The notes: a model not told the origin generated them from the sequence alone. Counted from the stretch's first letter, positions 1 to 13,446 are shown. The stretch: DNA of 56,068 nucleotides from Glomus cerebriforme (GCA_003550305.1 QKYT01000249.1:57635-113702); one strand, 5' to 3'. A program made the numbers and translations.

Positions 1-250
1 AATGTCCATGTCCAAGTCCAATGACAACACTGGGTGTGAGGGAGAATCAGAGCATACTAATATCTAAGGAGGACTTGCTTTCAGTCCTCACTCTGAGGAC
101 TCATGCTACATAAATGTGATGTGTTAGGATTTTCCTTTCAGATGGAGGTCTTATTTCTGTTCTTTAAAATTTTATTCTTATTGTAAACCAGGCATTGTTT
201 ACTGATTTACACGTAATAAAGTTCATGATTCAGCGCGTCTTCAAAAAAAA
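1..250 (+). mobile_element. 3' tail of a poly(A) retroposon (copy A)
   Basis: The window opens inside a sequence that ends with a polyadenylation signal (AATAAA near 216), the stretch GTTCATGATTCAGCG and a short A-run at about 243-251. The same 3' tail closes the complete retroposon at 34249-35853, where the words GTGTGAGGGAGAATCAGAGC and CTCACTCTGAG are also shared in the same order. The 5' end lies outside the window, so length and TSD cannot be judged. No reverse transcriptase is visible; it is best read as a non-autonomous, LINE- or RNA-derived repeat. Confidence 0.7.
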
Positions 251-516
251 ATATTTTATATAATTATTGTCCTGAAAATTAGCATTAGCATCCAATTTCT
301 AGAAACTTATTAATATTTTGTACTAGTTTGAAAACCCAGGTGTATTGAGAAGAGATTCAGATAAACTGGACAAAGAATATTCATCTTAAGAGGAGATTTG
401 GAAGGACTAGTTGGAAGGATTATTTTTTAGTTCTAACACTGAAGTATTGGAAAGAATCAGAACATAATCGTATCTAAAGTAGAACTTGCTTCAGTTTCCA
501 TTCTGAGGATTCATAT

Positions 517-3500
517 CAGTGTTTAGAAATGACCTGGTCATTTGAACATTTTTTAGATTATGAGTCATTTGGTCAAAGGATTATGAATCCTTTGTCCTTT
601 GTNATTTCACAAATAACCCAAATGCCAAATGCCAAATGATCAAGTGTCATTTGACTGTCATTTGCATCATTTGTCATTTGATCATTTGGTTATTATTTTT
701 TTAGAAATATGTTAGTATTGTAAAATAATTAAATACTTTATTTAATAAAATGTTTAGAAATTTTGAAGTNAAAATAAATAAAAAATAATAAAATAAAATA
801 AATAATAAAATTAATTAAAATAAAAATTTAAAAAGATGATAAAAAAAAAGCCTAAGAGGAGATCTGGAAGGTATTCAGTACCTCCCAGAAAAATTTTTTT
901 TATATGAGGTAAACTAAACGTCCATATATTACACAAAAATTTTTTAATTAGATAGATATAGTATTATTTTTATTGTATTTTTAAGCAGTATAGAATCTAC
1001 GATAATAAAAAATGCCAAAACTTAATTTAAAATTAAACAAATATTATATTATTATTAAATTAATAATTACAATAGTATCATGATCTAAACACGTAAATAC
1101 GTTAAACAAGTTGATCATCCAAACAAATATTTAAATAATTTCGCATGTTATTTTCATCTCGCATTTTCTATTCTTACGCTTTATAATCCTATAAAATGGG
1201 CAAACCACTACATCCATTTCATTCATATTTTAAGTTAGTTTCAAATCCAAATAATAAATCCAATAAATTTGCCATATGCTTGTATTGTATTGAAGAACAT
1301 ACTCAGAATATTGCAGTATTCAAGAAGGAGTGTCATGTTGTTAATAAAGCAAAATCTTGTCATGATCATTTGACAAAATGTGAAAATTTTAAAAGTCAAT
1401 ATAGTGAAAGTGAATATACAGAAATCCTTGCATTAAGCAATAATGATGATAATTATAAAATCAAAGAAGTAACAGATAAAAGAAAGGTTAGTCTAATAAT
1501 ATATTACAAATTATAATTCATAATTATTAATATTAATGTTATTTAAAAAATTGAAGCCTTCTCTGAAAAAGAAGTAGATGAAGTTAAAAATAATAAACGT
1601 GTAAAAGTTACATCAATTCAAGCTATTAAATGATAAGCTCCTCTTATAAATTATGTGTCACGCTCATTATCAGCACAAGATATTCCACATTTTCGCCAAC
1701 TTTTTTTTAATATGGTGGTTTCAAATGAATTACCTTTTTCTTTTGCTAAAAATCCAAAAACTCGTGAACTTTTCAAATTTTGTATACCAGCAGTTAAACT
1801 GCTCTTGGCAAAAGCTCTTTCTGGGCCAGTTTTAAAAGATACATCAAAAGATCTCGTTAAAACTATTATTAATACTGCACAAAAGGATTTAAATGGAGTT
1901 ACTACAGCATTTGATGGATGGACAAATGTCTGATCTGAGCATTTATTTGGTGTAGTATTTATTACATCTGAGGAAAAATCATTAACTTGGGGTGCAAAGG
2001 ATATTAGTTCTGAACAATCCAAAACAAGTAATGTAATTTTCCATATAAAAGATATTATGGAACAAGCACATAAATATCAAATTAATATTAAATGCTTTGT
2101 ATCAGATTCAGCTGGAGAGTATGCTACTGCTAGGTATAGGATTATTTTATTTTAATTTTAATAAATTACACATTTATTATTAAATAATAGAATTATTTTT
2201 TGGCTAATCAAAATTCTAAATTAATAATTTTTTTTATATATAGACGTCAGATATGTATTGAATATAAAGACAAAATATTTTTATCCTGCATGGCCCACCA
2301 AATAAATTTGGTATTTGGTAATATCTTTAAAGAATCAAAAAAATATAAGGAGATTTCAACAAAAGTAATTTGAATTGTTAGTTTTTTTCATATGGCTCCT
2401 TATTTTGCTGGTAATTTGAGAGATGAGCAAATGCTAATTTACAATAAAACTATTTTACTAGTAAGACCTGGAGACACATGGTGGAATAGTTATTATTTCT
2501 GCTTTTATAGTCTTTTAAAAACTGAAGGTATCATTATTTTTTTAAATATTTGTATATATTATATAAGTAACAATATTAATAAAATCTTTTTTAGTCATTG
2601 ACAGCAAAGTTTTCACTTCAACGCACTAAATCTAAACGTGCAACTACTTCAACAAATGATAAATTTTTANCAGCTGATATTGTTCAAATTGTTAATGATC
2701 CTTTATTTTNGTCCATACTTTTTGAATTACAAAATTTATTGCTTCCACTTTGTGGATTTCTCAATAAACTACAAAAAGATATAGCACNCCTTCATGAAGT
2801 ACTCCATATTTTTGCATTTACAATGAAACTTTTNNGTGAATTACCTGATNTTGAATTTAGTGTAAAAATNGTAGAANGACTTGAAAAAAGATGGGTTCAA
2901 TGGGAACAGCCACTATTATTACTTTCTTTTATCCTTCATCCACATTATGGTNTTGGCACATTTCATTCAACTGCAAAGCGTGTTACTTATACAGACTTTG
3001 GACAATGGATTAATTATTATTACAAAGTTTGGTTTAATAATCAGCCAGAATCCATTCTTCTGGAATTTATTAAGTTTAAAAGAGGGCAATATCCTTTTNA
3101 TCCATCAACAATAAAACAATTTGGACAGGATATTATGAGTTTTTNGNAATCATGTTCAGGACATACTNNANAATTATCANGTTTNGCATTACATCTTTAT
3201 AGTATTTGTGTAAATGCTGCTTNAGTANAANGACTATGGTCTACAATGGGATTTCTNCATACAAAAAGAAGAAATCGATTGAAAGTGAGTTATAGTTTTA
3301 AATTTATTTTCAGGTTTTAATAGAATTTTTAAATTTTTAACTATTTTTTTTTTATTTAGAATAAAAAAGTTTTAGATATGGCAAGAATTAGAAGTGATAT
3401 CCTTTATAAACGTAAAATTAAAGAAATAGAGGAGGGACAGAAACAAGTACGACGCCTTCATATTGCTCCACCAATCTTAAATAATCAAGAAAATGATAGT

Positions 3501-4332
3501 TTGGANGAAGANGAGGATGAATCTGACTATGAAGATGAAGATTTAAATGTCAGTGACTTAGATGATGANTCAGAAGATGATAACTTAGACGAAAAAGATG
3601 ATGATTTTCACTGGTCAGAAATTTGTGCAAATTGGATTAATTTGATTGATCACGAAAACTAATTTGAAAATGAAGAAGATAATCATTTATTAGAAATGAC
3701 GTATAATTTTCTTGCAGCTAGAAGGGACATACACCCCGCTGATGATGAGACAGCAAAATGGAGTTTAGAGTATCTTTTTAAAGAAAATCTTAAAGCACTA
3801 ACTTTTTAGGAATAGAATTTCATACCTCATATGATAATTCAACTGTAGTATAACTATCGTTAAAATTTAAATTTTAAAATAATTGTAATATTTGTATACA
3901 GAAGTAGTTACTTAATAATACATTTTTCTGTAAAATATAGATAGGTGGTAGTAGGAATTATATTTTATTTTGACAATTTGTTAAATTCAAATGCGCTTTC
4001 TTTATAATAAAGTTTTTTTNTTTTCTACTTTAAAAAGTAAAATTTTCGTTTAATATATGTTTTCTTATGTAAATAATTAGTATTTAAATTACAAATTGCA
4101 AAATTACTATTTCAAAAAAATAACATTATATCACGTGATCTGATAAATACATATTACTATTAAAACTTTTTTTGTTACATATATTAATCAATTTTTTTAA
4201 AACTATTTGATATTATTATTTATGAATAAATAACATAAGTAATAAAATCTTACATAATATACAATATTAATCAAATGACAAATGACATGTCATTTGAATT
4301 ATTTGTCATTTCAAATCATTTGCCGAACACTG
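517..4332 (+). mobile_element. hAT DNA transposon (3.8 kb) with TIRs and 8-bp TSD
   Basis: The left end begins CAGTGTTTAGAAATGAC and the right end, read on the minus strand, begins CAGTGTTCGGCAAATGA; CAGTG starts are typical of hAT elements. The flanks are ATTCATAT (509-516) and ACTCATAT (4333-4340), an 8-bp duplication with one mismatch, the length hAT transposases make. Both subterminal regions (about 536-690 and 4262-4325) are dense in CAAATGA/TCATTTG words in both orientations, as expected of transposase-binding repeats. The element carries one plus-strand transposase gene that is now defective. A small imperfect hairpin (10-bp stem, about 863-887) lies between the left end and the gene. 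Confidence 0.85.
1196..3830 (+). pseudogene. hAT transposase (BED finger, DUF659, dimerisation domain), degenerate
   Basis: Spliced, broken transposase gene of the hAT element. From the N-terminus: a BED-type zinc-finger region (CLYC near codon 28, then HDHLTKC); a DUF659-like block with AFDGWTN, LFGVVFITS and SDSAGEYATAR (about 1900-2135); an RNase H-like middle with CMAHQIN (2290) and DTWWNSYY (2472); and a C-terminal hAT dimerisation motif with RLWSTMGF (about 3230-3255). A very acidic tail follows (3480-3660). Intron-like interruptions lie near 1486-1550, 2137-2243, 2527-2594 and 3285-3359. In-frame stops at 1631-1636, 1931 and about 2370 make it non-functional, and many single N bases mark unresolved positions. 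Stops sit where related copies have R, Q or W codons (recollection of the family, not a search). Identification as hAT/DUF659 is secure; exact exon ends are not. Confidence 0.8.
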
Positions 4333-4498
4333 ACTCATATTATATAAGTACAGCAAGTGGTACATTTCTACATTAGGGTGGAGGGTAAATTTATGGATGT
4401 ATAATCTTTATGGTAAACTGACTATATACATTGTTTTACCCAATAAATAAAGAATATTCATATCATGTTACTTTCAAAAAAAAAAATTTTTATATAAT

Positions 4499-7400
4499 AA
4501 ATTTATAGATTATAATAATTTCAGTATTTTTTTTTAGAAAAATTTAAATAGTATACATTTGGTATATCCTTTTTATATATATTATATATAAAAATCAAAA
4601 GGATATTTTTTTTAAATATAGTTGGAATAATGTGAACCGAGATTAAATGACCAGTTGTAACTATCACATAAATGACATAATGGATTATGTTTACTATTTT
4701 TTTTTAGATAAGAATATATTTTTATTTGAATTTAATATTTATTTTATAATTTACTTAGATATAAATAAAAATTATTTTCATACCATATTTTTTTGCTATT
4801 CTTAATATTAATATCATTTGATTTATTATTAAAAAATATAATTGAATGGTAAAATAGGAATATTAATTCTTTAGATTTTAAATTATTTCATACTAACTTG
4901 TATGATTTTTAATTCTATTTCTTACAATAATAATTAATAATAATTTGTTTTTATAAAACTTTAATGAAAAAAATTTAATAAAGAGCAAGTACAGTAATTG
5001 ATTTTAATAGATCAAAGCCATTTACTGTCCTTTTTTTTCTTTTAATTATTATCTAATTTTTCCACCTTTTTGTTTGATCCATCCTGGCATCATTTTGATT
5101 TGTAATGGAATAGGAAATTTTCTAATCGGAGCTATAATGAAAAAGGAAGGAATGCTATCTTTGCGCATCCTGACATAAGGATACTTTTAAGATAAGGCTG
5201 TTCCATTTTTATTCTATCACAGTTGGTTCTTTGATGAAATAAATTCCGCAGAAATAAGCTTCCTTTTGGCATGTTTTGCTGCTGATCAAAATCATCCAGA
5301 TACCTACCCATCATAACACTAGCCACCAGGGATTATATATTGTTTATTCTTCCAGTTAACTCTTTAAATAAGTACATTTCTGTAGACTATCAGCTACGAA
5401 CGTTCTATTTTTCAAATATAACAGATAACAGCAATATGCATCGGAATGGAATAAAGTTCGATAGAAGAAGTTAACAGATAATTATGTAATCTGCAAATTG
5501 TTCCTGCAATTTATAATTTTTTCCAGATCCAGTCATTCATCATATGGTTTTTAAGTTTAACCATTCCTGTGAAGCGTCATAATGTATAATAATAAATAAT
5601 ACATAATTAAAGTTCTATTCTCACATTCTTGATAATTAAATTTATATAAAAAAAATAGAATAATAAACCAGGATTTGTACTCACAAAATTTTTTTTTGAT
5701 TTGCGAATCAAAAGTTTTTTTTTTTTTTTAAAAAAAAAAAATGCGCAACCTAACTTTAAAAAAAAATTTCGTTGTTCAATTTGAAGACAGATTTACTAAA
5801 ACTTTTCCTTTGTTTTATAAATTTTTTTTTTTTTACCGTGATTTTATGTTACTGTATAACTTTGATCATTTAATTTTTTCCACTTAAAAGAGTTTCACTC
5901 TCCTTAAAACTATGAAAATCAGTAACAATACATTTATAACATATATTGATACGTCAGGTGCGCAGATAAATAATTTTCATAATTTTTTATTACAGTATTA
6001 TACAAACAAATGATTTAATCATCAAAATGTCTTGGCGTTTATTTGTTTTACAGTACCTTTCTTTTTTTTAAAAAAAATATTGTTTTTCAAATTCTTTATC
6101 AAATAAAATCAATTTTTTTTTTTTAAGAAACCTTTTTCAATTTTATTTTTTGTCGAATCAAAAAAAAAAACTATATTTGCATATTAATCTTCATTGTTTA
6201 AGTTTGTATTTGGCTAGTCAATTTTATTTTACAATACAATACCTATTAAAATATATAAATATATACTTTTTTTTGTAAACAAAAAAAAAAAAGCCGAGTC
6301 TGCCGAGATCAATCTCAATATAGTTTAGCCAATAAAAAAATATATTTGGAATTTTAGAATATTTTTTCTTTCTTTTAGAAAAAAAAAAAGAATATTTTAT
6401 TTCATTTATTATTGGTTTAAAGGAAATTTAAGTTCCGACTTCTTTTTTTGTAACCTATAAGAATTTTTTAATATAATATGAAAAGAAATTAAAATTATAT
6501 TCTATTTTAATCTCATGACTTCCATTTTGCTTATTGCTTTGTTATGCAATCCTTTTTCGCGTGACATGTTCATGACCTCTCACGAGTTATATTATTTTTT
6601 GTCATCATATCATTTACAATAATAAAAATTTCTTAATATGACAATAAAATAAATGACTATTGTGATTTTAACTAATTAAAGTTTATATGATATGCACAAT
6701 TCAAATAATAGAATTACGAATTGGACTAATTCAAATAATCCAATCCTGCATTTTTTCAGGATTATTTATTAACAAAATTTTTTTCCCAGACTTGTCATAA
6801 ATCTCCGATAGATCTAAATTACCAAAGAAGGAATAAGGGGTATAAAATAATCTGTTTAAGTTTATACAAAGGAACTTATCGATCATTTACTTTTTTTTAA
6901 CTCCTTTTTTTTTTTCTTTTTAAATTTCATCACATGAAAAAATTTTTTTTTTTTTCTTTTTAATTTTTATATTGAATTTATTAGTATTATTATTATGTAA
7001 TTAACGTAATTAAATTATTAATTAGTAAAAAAAGAGTAATTTGCAAGTTTATGCTTGATGCTCAAATGATTTTTATATTGTAAATGTTATTGTAATTTTT
7101 TTGTTTTGAACCCAAATGTACAAAAAAAAATTTTTTTCTTATAATAATAATAAAAAAAAAAAAATGAAATCGAATTGTATAGTCTTTTTAATTTAAACTA
7201 ACTACTTTTGTTTTTTACTAAACCTCTAAAAAGAATAATGTCTTTATATTTGAAAATCTTTCTAAAAAACTTCATGACTCAAAAAAATCGCGATCGGCGA
7301 TCATCTTCTTATATACAACATATATGTTGTTGTTATTCACACACATACAATTCAGTACCCTGTGTGTATCATGATATACGATTAGGGATATGAGGTGAAT

Positions 7401-7524
7401 GTACAACATATATTACGGAATCCTTTCAACTGAATATATTCGTATGAAGTGGGAAATTCATTTTTTATATATCGTATTTACAAGAGAAAATAACTTTTTA
7501 AAGTGTCAATCAAATCAATCATTT
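4499..7524. other. AT-rich intergenic DNA, no supported gene
   Basis: Homopolymer-rich spacer between the nested transposon block and the 3' end of the hydrolase gene. A stretch of more balanced composition at about 4985-5560 contains a 64-codon minus-strand reading frame (5132-5326) with stops on both sides. I do not recognise it, and it may be a relic exon or chance. A short segment at about 7300-7400 around ACACACATACAATTCAGTACC is also less AT-biased. No tRNA-like cloverleaf or B-box was seen. Confidence 0.5.
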
Positions 7525-10500
7525 TCATAATTTTGACCTTCCTAATATAACATCTTTTAATGGTTCTAATCGAAATTTAACTTCTTTCATTGGTTTTGAG
7601 GTGGGCTCCCAATCTTCATATTGTTTCCGTAATTTCATGACATCTAGTGAAAAATGTTGTGATTCTAGAACTTTTTGGTCCTCTAAAACACCACGCATAG
7701 CCCATGGTAAATAAAATGGATTATTTTTCTGCTGTGCCATGAACCGTTCAAGCTTTAAGTCACAAGATCCAAGAGATGGCGTTTCAAATAAATAACGTAC
7801 TGCTAAACTAAAAATTAAAAAAAAAAAAATGATTGGTTATACTTTCTATATAAATCGAAATAATAATTAAGTAAAGAAATTCTACATACGTATAAACCTC
7901 AATTTCGTTATATAAAGCAGAATGTCCTTCACCATACATAGAACCTGCAACAACTTCACTTAATTGTACCATTAAACCATGATCCAAAATTCCTGCGTTA
8001 CGTAATTTAATCGCAAATACAATTAAATTTGTTAAGAAATCATTTCCTTGATACAATGGACCATCAATATAAATTGCACGCATGATTGATGGGTGATTAA
8101 CTCCAGTAAATAGACCAGAATATAACTAAAAAAAGTATATTAAAAAAGTATATTAAAATATTATTATTATTATTATTATGATTTCTTATTTTTTATTGAA
8201 TTTAAACAATAATAAATAAATACATACCGGTACCACTTGATCATCCATTGAAGCAACGTATACAGTTTTAATTCCATTATGAATTATTCCATTCAATGCT
8301 TCCCTATATTTTTTTGACACTAAACTTTCTGAATCCATAAATTCAAATAATTCTCTAGCCGCATCAGCATCATGACTACGACCAGCTCCAACATAATATT
8401 TTACTATGTAATTGTCTTTTAAATATGGAAAAGGTCCATGTGAAATACCAGCCATTGCCAACAAACAAATACGTTGTCGTTTAGGATGAACGAGTCCTTC
8501 TTTGATGAGTCGAGAAAGTAATATAGTACTTACAGGAGTACCTTGAGAATGAGTTGCAACGAATACGGCATCTGCCAAAGATAAAGCTTCACACCATGTT
8601 TTGTTATGTAACAAATTTTTATGAAGTATTTCTTCACGAGTTGATATAGTTCCTTCACCTTCAAGTGGAATGCAAGTTATTGCATCACTAGGAAGAAAAA
8701 TCCCATGTTGTGATAAATAACCTAAAATAGCTTTGGCCATCATATCACAGAATTTTGGTGAAGTACCTGTAGGTTCACCAACAACAGCTCTTACAAGTCT
8801 AGCAGGGAACCATCCATGAATTCCAATAATCGCAATACGTTTAACATCAATAGATGAACGAGTTATTTCATCCAACCATTTTGGAAGAGTACCTTCAATT
8901 GATTTTTCAGGAGGAAAGAAATATGAATTTATAGCATGTAAAGCTTGTTGTACCATTGAATTTGGACGTCTATGAGGTTTATTTCTTGCAAATTCATCAA
9001 AAGTAGGTAAAATAACATTAGCTGGTACAGGTTTTAATGGTTTTAATGTTGGAGATGCACTAACAGTTGGTGTATCCAGAATAGATTTCTTTTCAGCTTC
9101 AGAAGTTGTTGAAATTTTGAGAGAATTTTTTTTTGAACCTTTGACAGTAGAAATTTCTAATTCTTTTTTTTCCGTAGAATTTGAAGTGGAACCATCCGTT
9201 ATCATTTTTCTTTCATTTGCCTTATCAATTTTAGAATGTTTAGAATGAGAATGTGGATTTGCAAAGAAATATATCCAAGAAGAACTATTCTCATTTAAAG
9301 TGTCAACTATTGGATTGGTTGATCGTCTATGATTCTTTGGTTTCTTATCATTGTTTAAATTATTATTATTAGATGAACCAATATTATTATTATTTTTTGA
9401 AGAATTTTTTTCACTATCTTCAGTATCACTATTAGAAGATTTTGATGAAGATTTTGAAGTTTGATCATCATTAGCAGTCTTACTATTCTCGGCATCATCG
9501 GCCAATTCCATTAAATTTGATGATGACCAAGTACTAAATAATGACCACCTCCTTATTTCAGATGAAGATTTTTTTGTAACTTTCTTTCTTTTATTTGAAG
9601 ATGAAGTTCCATCATCAGATGTAGAAGAAGAAATATGATTTGTCTTATTAAAATCAGAAGAATCCGGTTTAGTAACCTGATCTGTCTGTTTATTTATTGT
9701 ATCAATTTCCTTCATTTGAGATTGTTTAGTAGATACTGAATCAATATTATTATTATTATTGTTGTTGTTGTTGTTAACAATGATCTTTGAAGAAACATCA
9801 CGTGAAGTAGTAGTATTATTATTATTATTACTTCCACCATTTCCAAACATCCACCAACTCTTTGAAGAAGTTGAAGAATAAGATGATGATAAATTTGAAT
9901 CAAAAATTTTTTTATCAATAGTAGTAGAAGATTTATCAACATTTTCTATATTTGATTCATTTAAAGTTGTATTTGAAGGTGAATTTTTTGGTTTCTTATC
10001 ACGTTTCATATCTACATCATGAAGTTGTTTTGAATCAGAACCATCCTCATCTATTGGAGTAAGAATACTAACAGAAGAACCATTATCATGTTTTAAAAAT
10101 TGTTTATCATTTCTTGATGATTTTGATTTATCAAAATTAGAATTTGAATTTATAATTTTATGTTTTTCTTCTATTGAAGTATTATTATGTATTATATTAT
10201 CTTTATGAGAAGTATTTGAAGAAGAAGAAGACCACCAACTTCTTAAAGAAGAAGAATATTTATTTTTTTGTTCATCATGACTTCTAACGCGACCATTTTG
10301 AATTTTTGGTATTGGTATAGCATCAGAAATTTGATTATTAATAATAATATTATCAGTTGTTAAAGAAGAAGATTCTATTAAAGTAGTAGTAGTTGAAACG
10401 TTATCCGAAACATCAGTAGCTTCACTGGTTATACTATCAGAACGACCTCGTATTTTAATAGAAGAAGGAGAAGAAGAAGAGATATCATCTTGGGAGGGGT

Positions 10501-10633
10501 CGATTTTTTTTTGTTTTTCCGACATATTATTGTAGGGTTTTTTTTTTATTATTTTATTAGTATTGTTATTATTGAAGTTTTGTTCGGTAAGTTGAGTATA
10601 AGAAAAACTCCACCAAGAATGACTTTGGGACAT
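7525..10633 (-). CDS. Fungal alpha/beta-hydrolase-fold protein with long disordered N-terminus (974 aa, 3 exons)
   Basis: Three exons: 10633-8228, 8125-7890 and 7807-7525. Donors are GTATGTA and GTATGT, acceptors TTTTTAG, and the joined length (2925 nt) is exactly in frame. Residues 1 to ~550 are low-complexity Ser/Asn/Lys sequence with a recurring Trp motif (HSWWSF, RSWWSS, KSWWMF, RRWSLFSTW, SSWIYFF). Residues ~597-900 form a hydrolase domain. IIGIHGW (around 606) fits the oxyanion strand and VATHSQGTP the nucleophile elbow (Ser ~696; the first Gly of GxSxG is Thr here). MDDQVVP (~798) would supply the acid and TGVNHPS (~813) the His. A lipase or esterase role is inferred from these residues; the substrate is unknown. 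It resembles uncharacterised fungal hydrolase-fold proteins whose symbol I cannot give. The first ATG is used; an in-frame MSEKQKK start lies a little downstream. It is divergent from adenylate kinase. Confidence 0.88.
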
Positions 10634-13446
10634 ATTAGTTTAAAGAAGAAAAAAAAAAATAAAAAAAAAATAATAATAATAATAGGCAATGGAAAGAAAA
10701 AAAATAATAGATGGGAATATGAACGGATCGAAAGAAAAAAAATGAATGGAAAAAAAAAAGAGCGAGTTAAGGATTTTTATTTATTTATTTATTTATTTTT
10801 TTTTTTGGGGGGGAGTCTATAAAGAACTATAAATATAATTTTTATATATATATATAGTTTATTATAGTATAATTATATAAAAATTATAATAAAATTATAT
10901 TGTATTATATTACACATTATGTTAATATATAATTTGCAATCATGATGTAATGCAAATAAAATTGTCAGAATTATGCAGAAATCACTTCAACAATTGTAAT
11001 TTTCATTTATTTATACGGTACAGTTGTAAAACTTAAAAAGGATAAAGTGCATTTTTGGGGAAAAATTATTTATATTTGATTTATTTTAAAATTAAAATAA
11101 TTGGATTAAAAACCTAAAATGAGAAAAAATTATTTTGGGGAAAATTTTTTGGGGATCTTAAAGTTACATTTTATCATATGAGTGCTAATGACTTGCATCT
11201 TTTTAATGTAATAAAGAAAAAATATTGTTCACTAATTAATATTAGGATTATCTAATTAATATATTATTAATATAATGAACGTTACGTGTGACTTTGGGAA
11301 AAAAAACGAAAGGGAAAGAAGTTCCGATTAAATGATTTTCGTTTGCATCTGACTTTGAAGATGATTATAAAATATAAAAATTATATATATAAATATATAT
11401 TATACACACTTGTATATAATAAATAATATAATAATCTTCCCCCCCTCAATGAAAAAAAATCGGTAAACAAGAAAATCTCCGGAACCAAAATCCGATTACT
11501 AGTAAGCCACTGTTGCCACTTGACACTTACCTAAATAGTTAATATTTTAACAATAAATAGGTTAGTAAGTTTAAAAAAAAATTTAATATAAATAATGAAA
11601 ATATAATTTTTTTTTGACATCTGATAATTTTAAGTTACAACAAATCCCTTATAAGTAAATGTTATAATTGATACCATTTTCTCCGGATTAGATATCTTTT
11701 TTTTTTAAAAACGGATATTTTTTCTTATCTTTTTTCATTACATTATCTTTGTGAAATTTCGAATTTCTTTGCAGAACTATGCGTTAAACCGCAGTCACAT
11801 ATTTAACGCAGTTAACTCGCAGTTTATATTGCGCCATCCCTTATGAAAAACTAGTAACTAAAATGTTTTTTTTGTACGACCGTTTTCGACGTTTAAAATT
11901 CTCGATTTATCTATTTTCTAATAAATTATCGGGTATTAGTAATAATTGATTTTATAATGAACATTTTTCGGGTTTATCCAGCAAATCAAATTAATAATCA
12001 TGACCATCACGTAATGTTATTAATAAATCGTTGGTCCGTTTTATCGTTTTTTTAATTTTTTTTTTCAGGATTACTGATTAAAAATTATTAATTTTAAATC
12101 ATTATTATTTAAATATTTTGTAACCAAAAAAAAAAAAAAAAAAAATTTTTTTAAACTTTTTTTCACTCTTTAAAATATTATCACCCGAAAAAAGAACGCG
12201 AATTAAAAATTAGTTACCAAGTTTGAACAAGTATTGAACCAATAAAAAAAGTAAACTTTTCACATGCTCAATCTTCACACGCAACGATAACTTTTCATCT
12301 TCCCCCCGCAAAAAAAAAAAAAAATTTGTTTATTTTTTGAAAAAAACGACGATCATTTTTAAATTGGGAATAAAACGTGTTTGAATGTAAGTGTGGATTG
12401 GAGTTTACCATAAACGTGTGAAATTTGATCATTTTTTAATGGTCTGATTTTAAATTATATAATTTACACGTGAAATTATACAAATTATACAACATCTGAT
12501 TACTGATATCATGAGTAGTTTATTGGCCGTGTAAAATTTTAAGAAGCCATTTGTGCAATTATTTATTTTTTTTTTATTTTTATTTTTTATTTTTTTTTTT
12601 CTATTTTTCTCTTTTGATTGTAAAAAAAAGTTTTATATATCATCTGAAAATCCCGTTAATTTCAAACTTTTATAAAAAAGTAAATCGGCTCAAATTGAGT
12701 TACATGTGAACAGGGCTGTGATGGGGGGTACCAGGCTTGGTTGTTTACTTAATAAAAAAAAATGTACATCTGGTTTTATATCTGGAATGGTGCTGGATTA
12801 TATGTTGGATTTTGTATGAAACACATCAGTTCTTCAATTTTTTACATTCTTATTCGGTTAATTAATTGAATTAATAAATTAATTCATTATAATGATAAAA
12901 AAGGTAAACATGAGCGTTTCAAAAGTAAATTATTATTATTATTATTATTAATATATATATATATATATAATTTTTAACCAATCATTTCATAATTCTATAA
13001 TTCTCTTTTGAAAAACAAAAGAAATTTATATTAAAAGTTGTGCCTCGTGACATTGACAATTTAGTTTTATAATTCTGCCCAAAGTATTGGTTTTTGTACC
13101 ATTCTCTACTTCTAGATAATTTCTTATATCAGTCAAATGCCAATCAAAAAATACCACATGGTTATTATCAGATGCATAAAACAAATATGCCAAATTAAGA
13201 TAATTTTCATTTTATTCTTTTTAAATAATTTCTTATGAATTAAACGTGCTTATAATTTTTTTTATTTTAATTGGTTATCCATTTTCTTGGAACAAAATTA
13301 TTGTATCACTTCGATGTAATTTTTTTTTTGATTGATAAAAATTTATATATATAAAAAAATTTTTTTTTTTTTTTGGTTTTGAATTCATTTTTTTTTTTNT
13401 TNTTNTTTAAATATACCCTTTTAACGAATATAAATAATTAAAAAAA
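10634..13446. other. Divergent intergenic region between the hydrolase and adenylate kinase genes
   Basis: 2.8 kb separates the two start codons, so it should hold both promoters. It consists of A/T homopolymers, (AT)n and (ATT)n microsatellites (for example 12930-12970) and scattered less-biased patches (11470-11530 and 11760-11840, the latter with CGCAGT repeated three times). A G-run lies at 10807-10813. Two or three single Ns sit in a T-run just before the adenylate kinase start (about 13399-13405). I see no RNA gene, transposon terminus or coding exon. Confidence 0.5.

Larger units (their letters stand above)
265..4487 (+). mobile_element. 5'-truncated retroposon copy B, split by a hAT insertion
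   Basis: Two pieces (265-516 and 4333-4487) together make a ~407-bp copy of the same retroposon as 34249-35853. They share GTACTAGTTTGAARACCCA, a GGAGATTTGGAAGGACTA-like stretch, the ATTCTGAGGA area and a TTTCAAAAAA end. The copy is bounded by an 11-bp direct repeat, TTTTATATAAT (254-264 and 4488-4498), read as its TSD. That repeat is AT-rich, so the support is moderate. It lies directly downstream of copy A's A-tail. A full hAT element (517-4332) was later inserted into it. Confidence 0.55.

Noticed and set aside
1651..2022. 123-codon minus-strand frame
   Set aside because: Antisense shadow of the hAT transposase DUF659 region.
9712..9942. 76-codon minus frame inside the hydrolase gene
   Set aside because: An alternative frame of the Asn/Ser-coding trinucleotide repeats; leucine/isoleucine-only composition is an artefact.
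10490..10822. 110-codon plus-strand frame opposite the hydrolase N-terminus
   Set aside because: Shadow of the hydrolase exon plus A-rich leader; K/I/F-rich low complexity with no domain.
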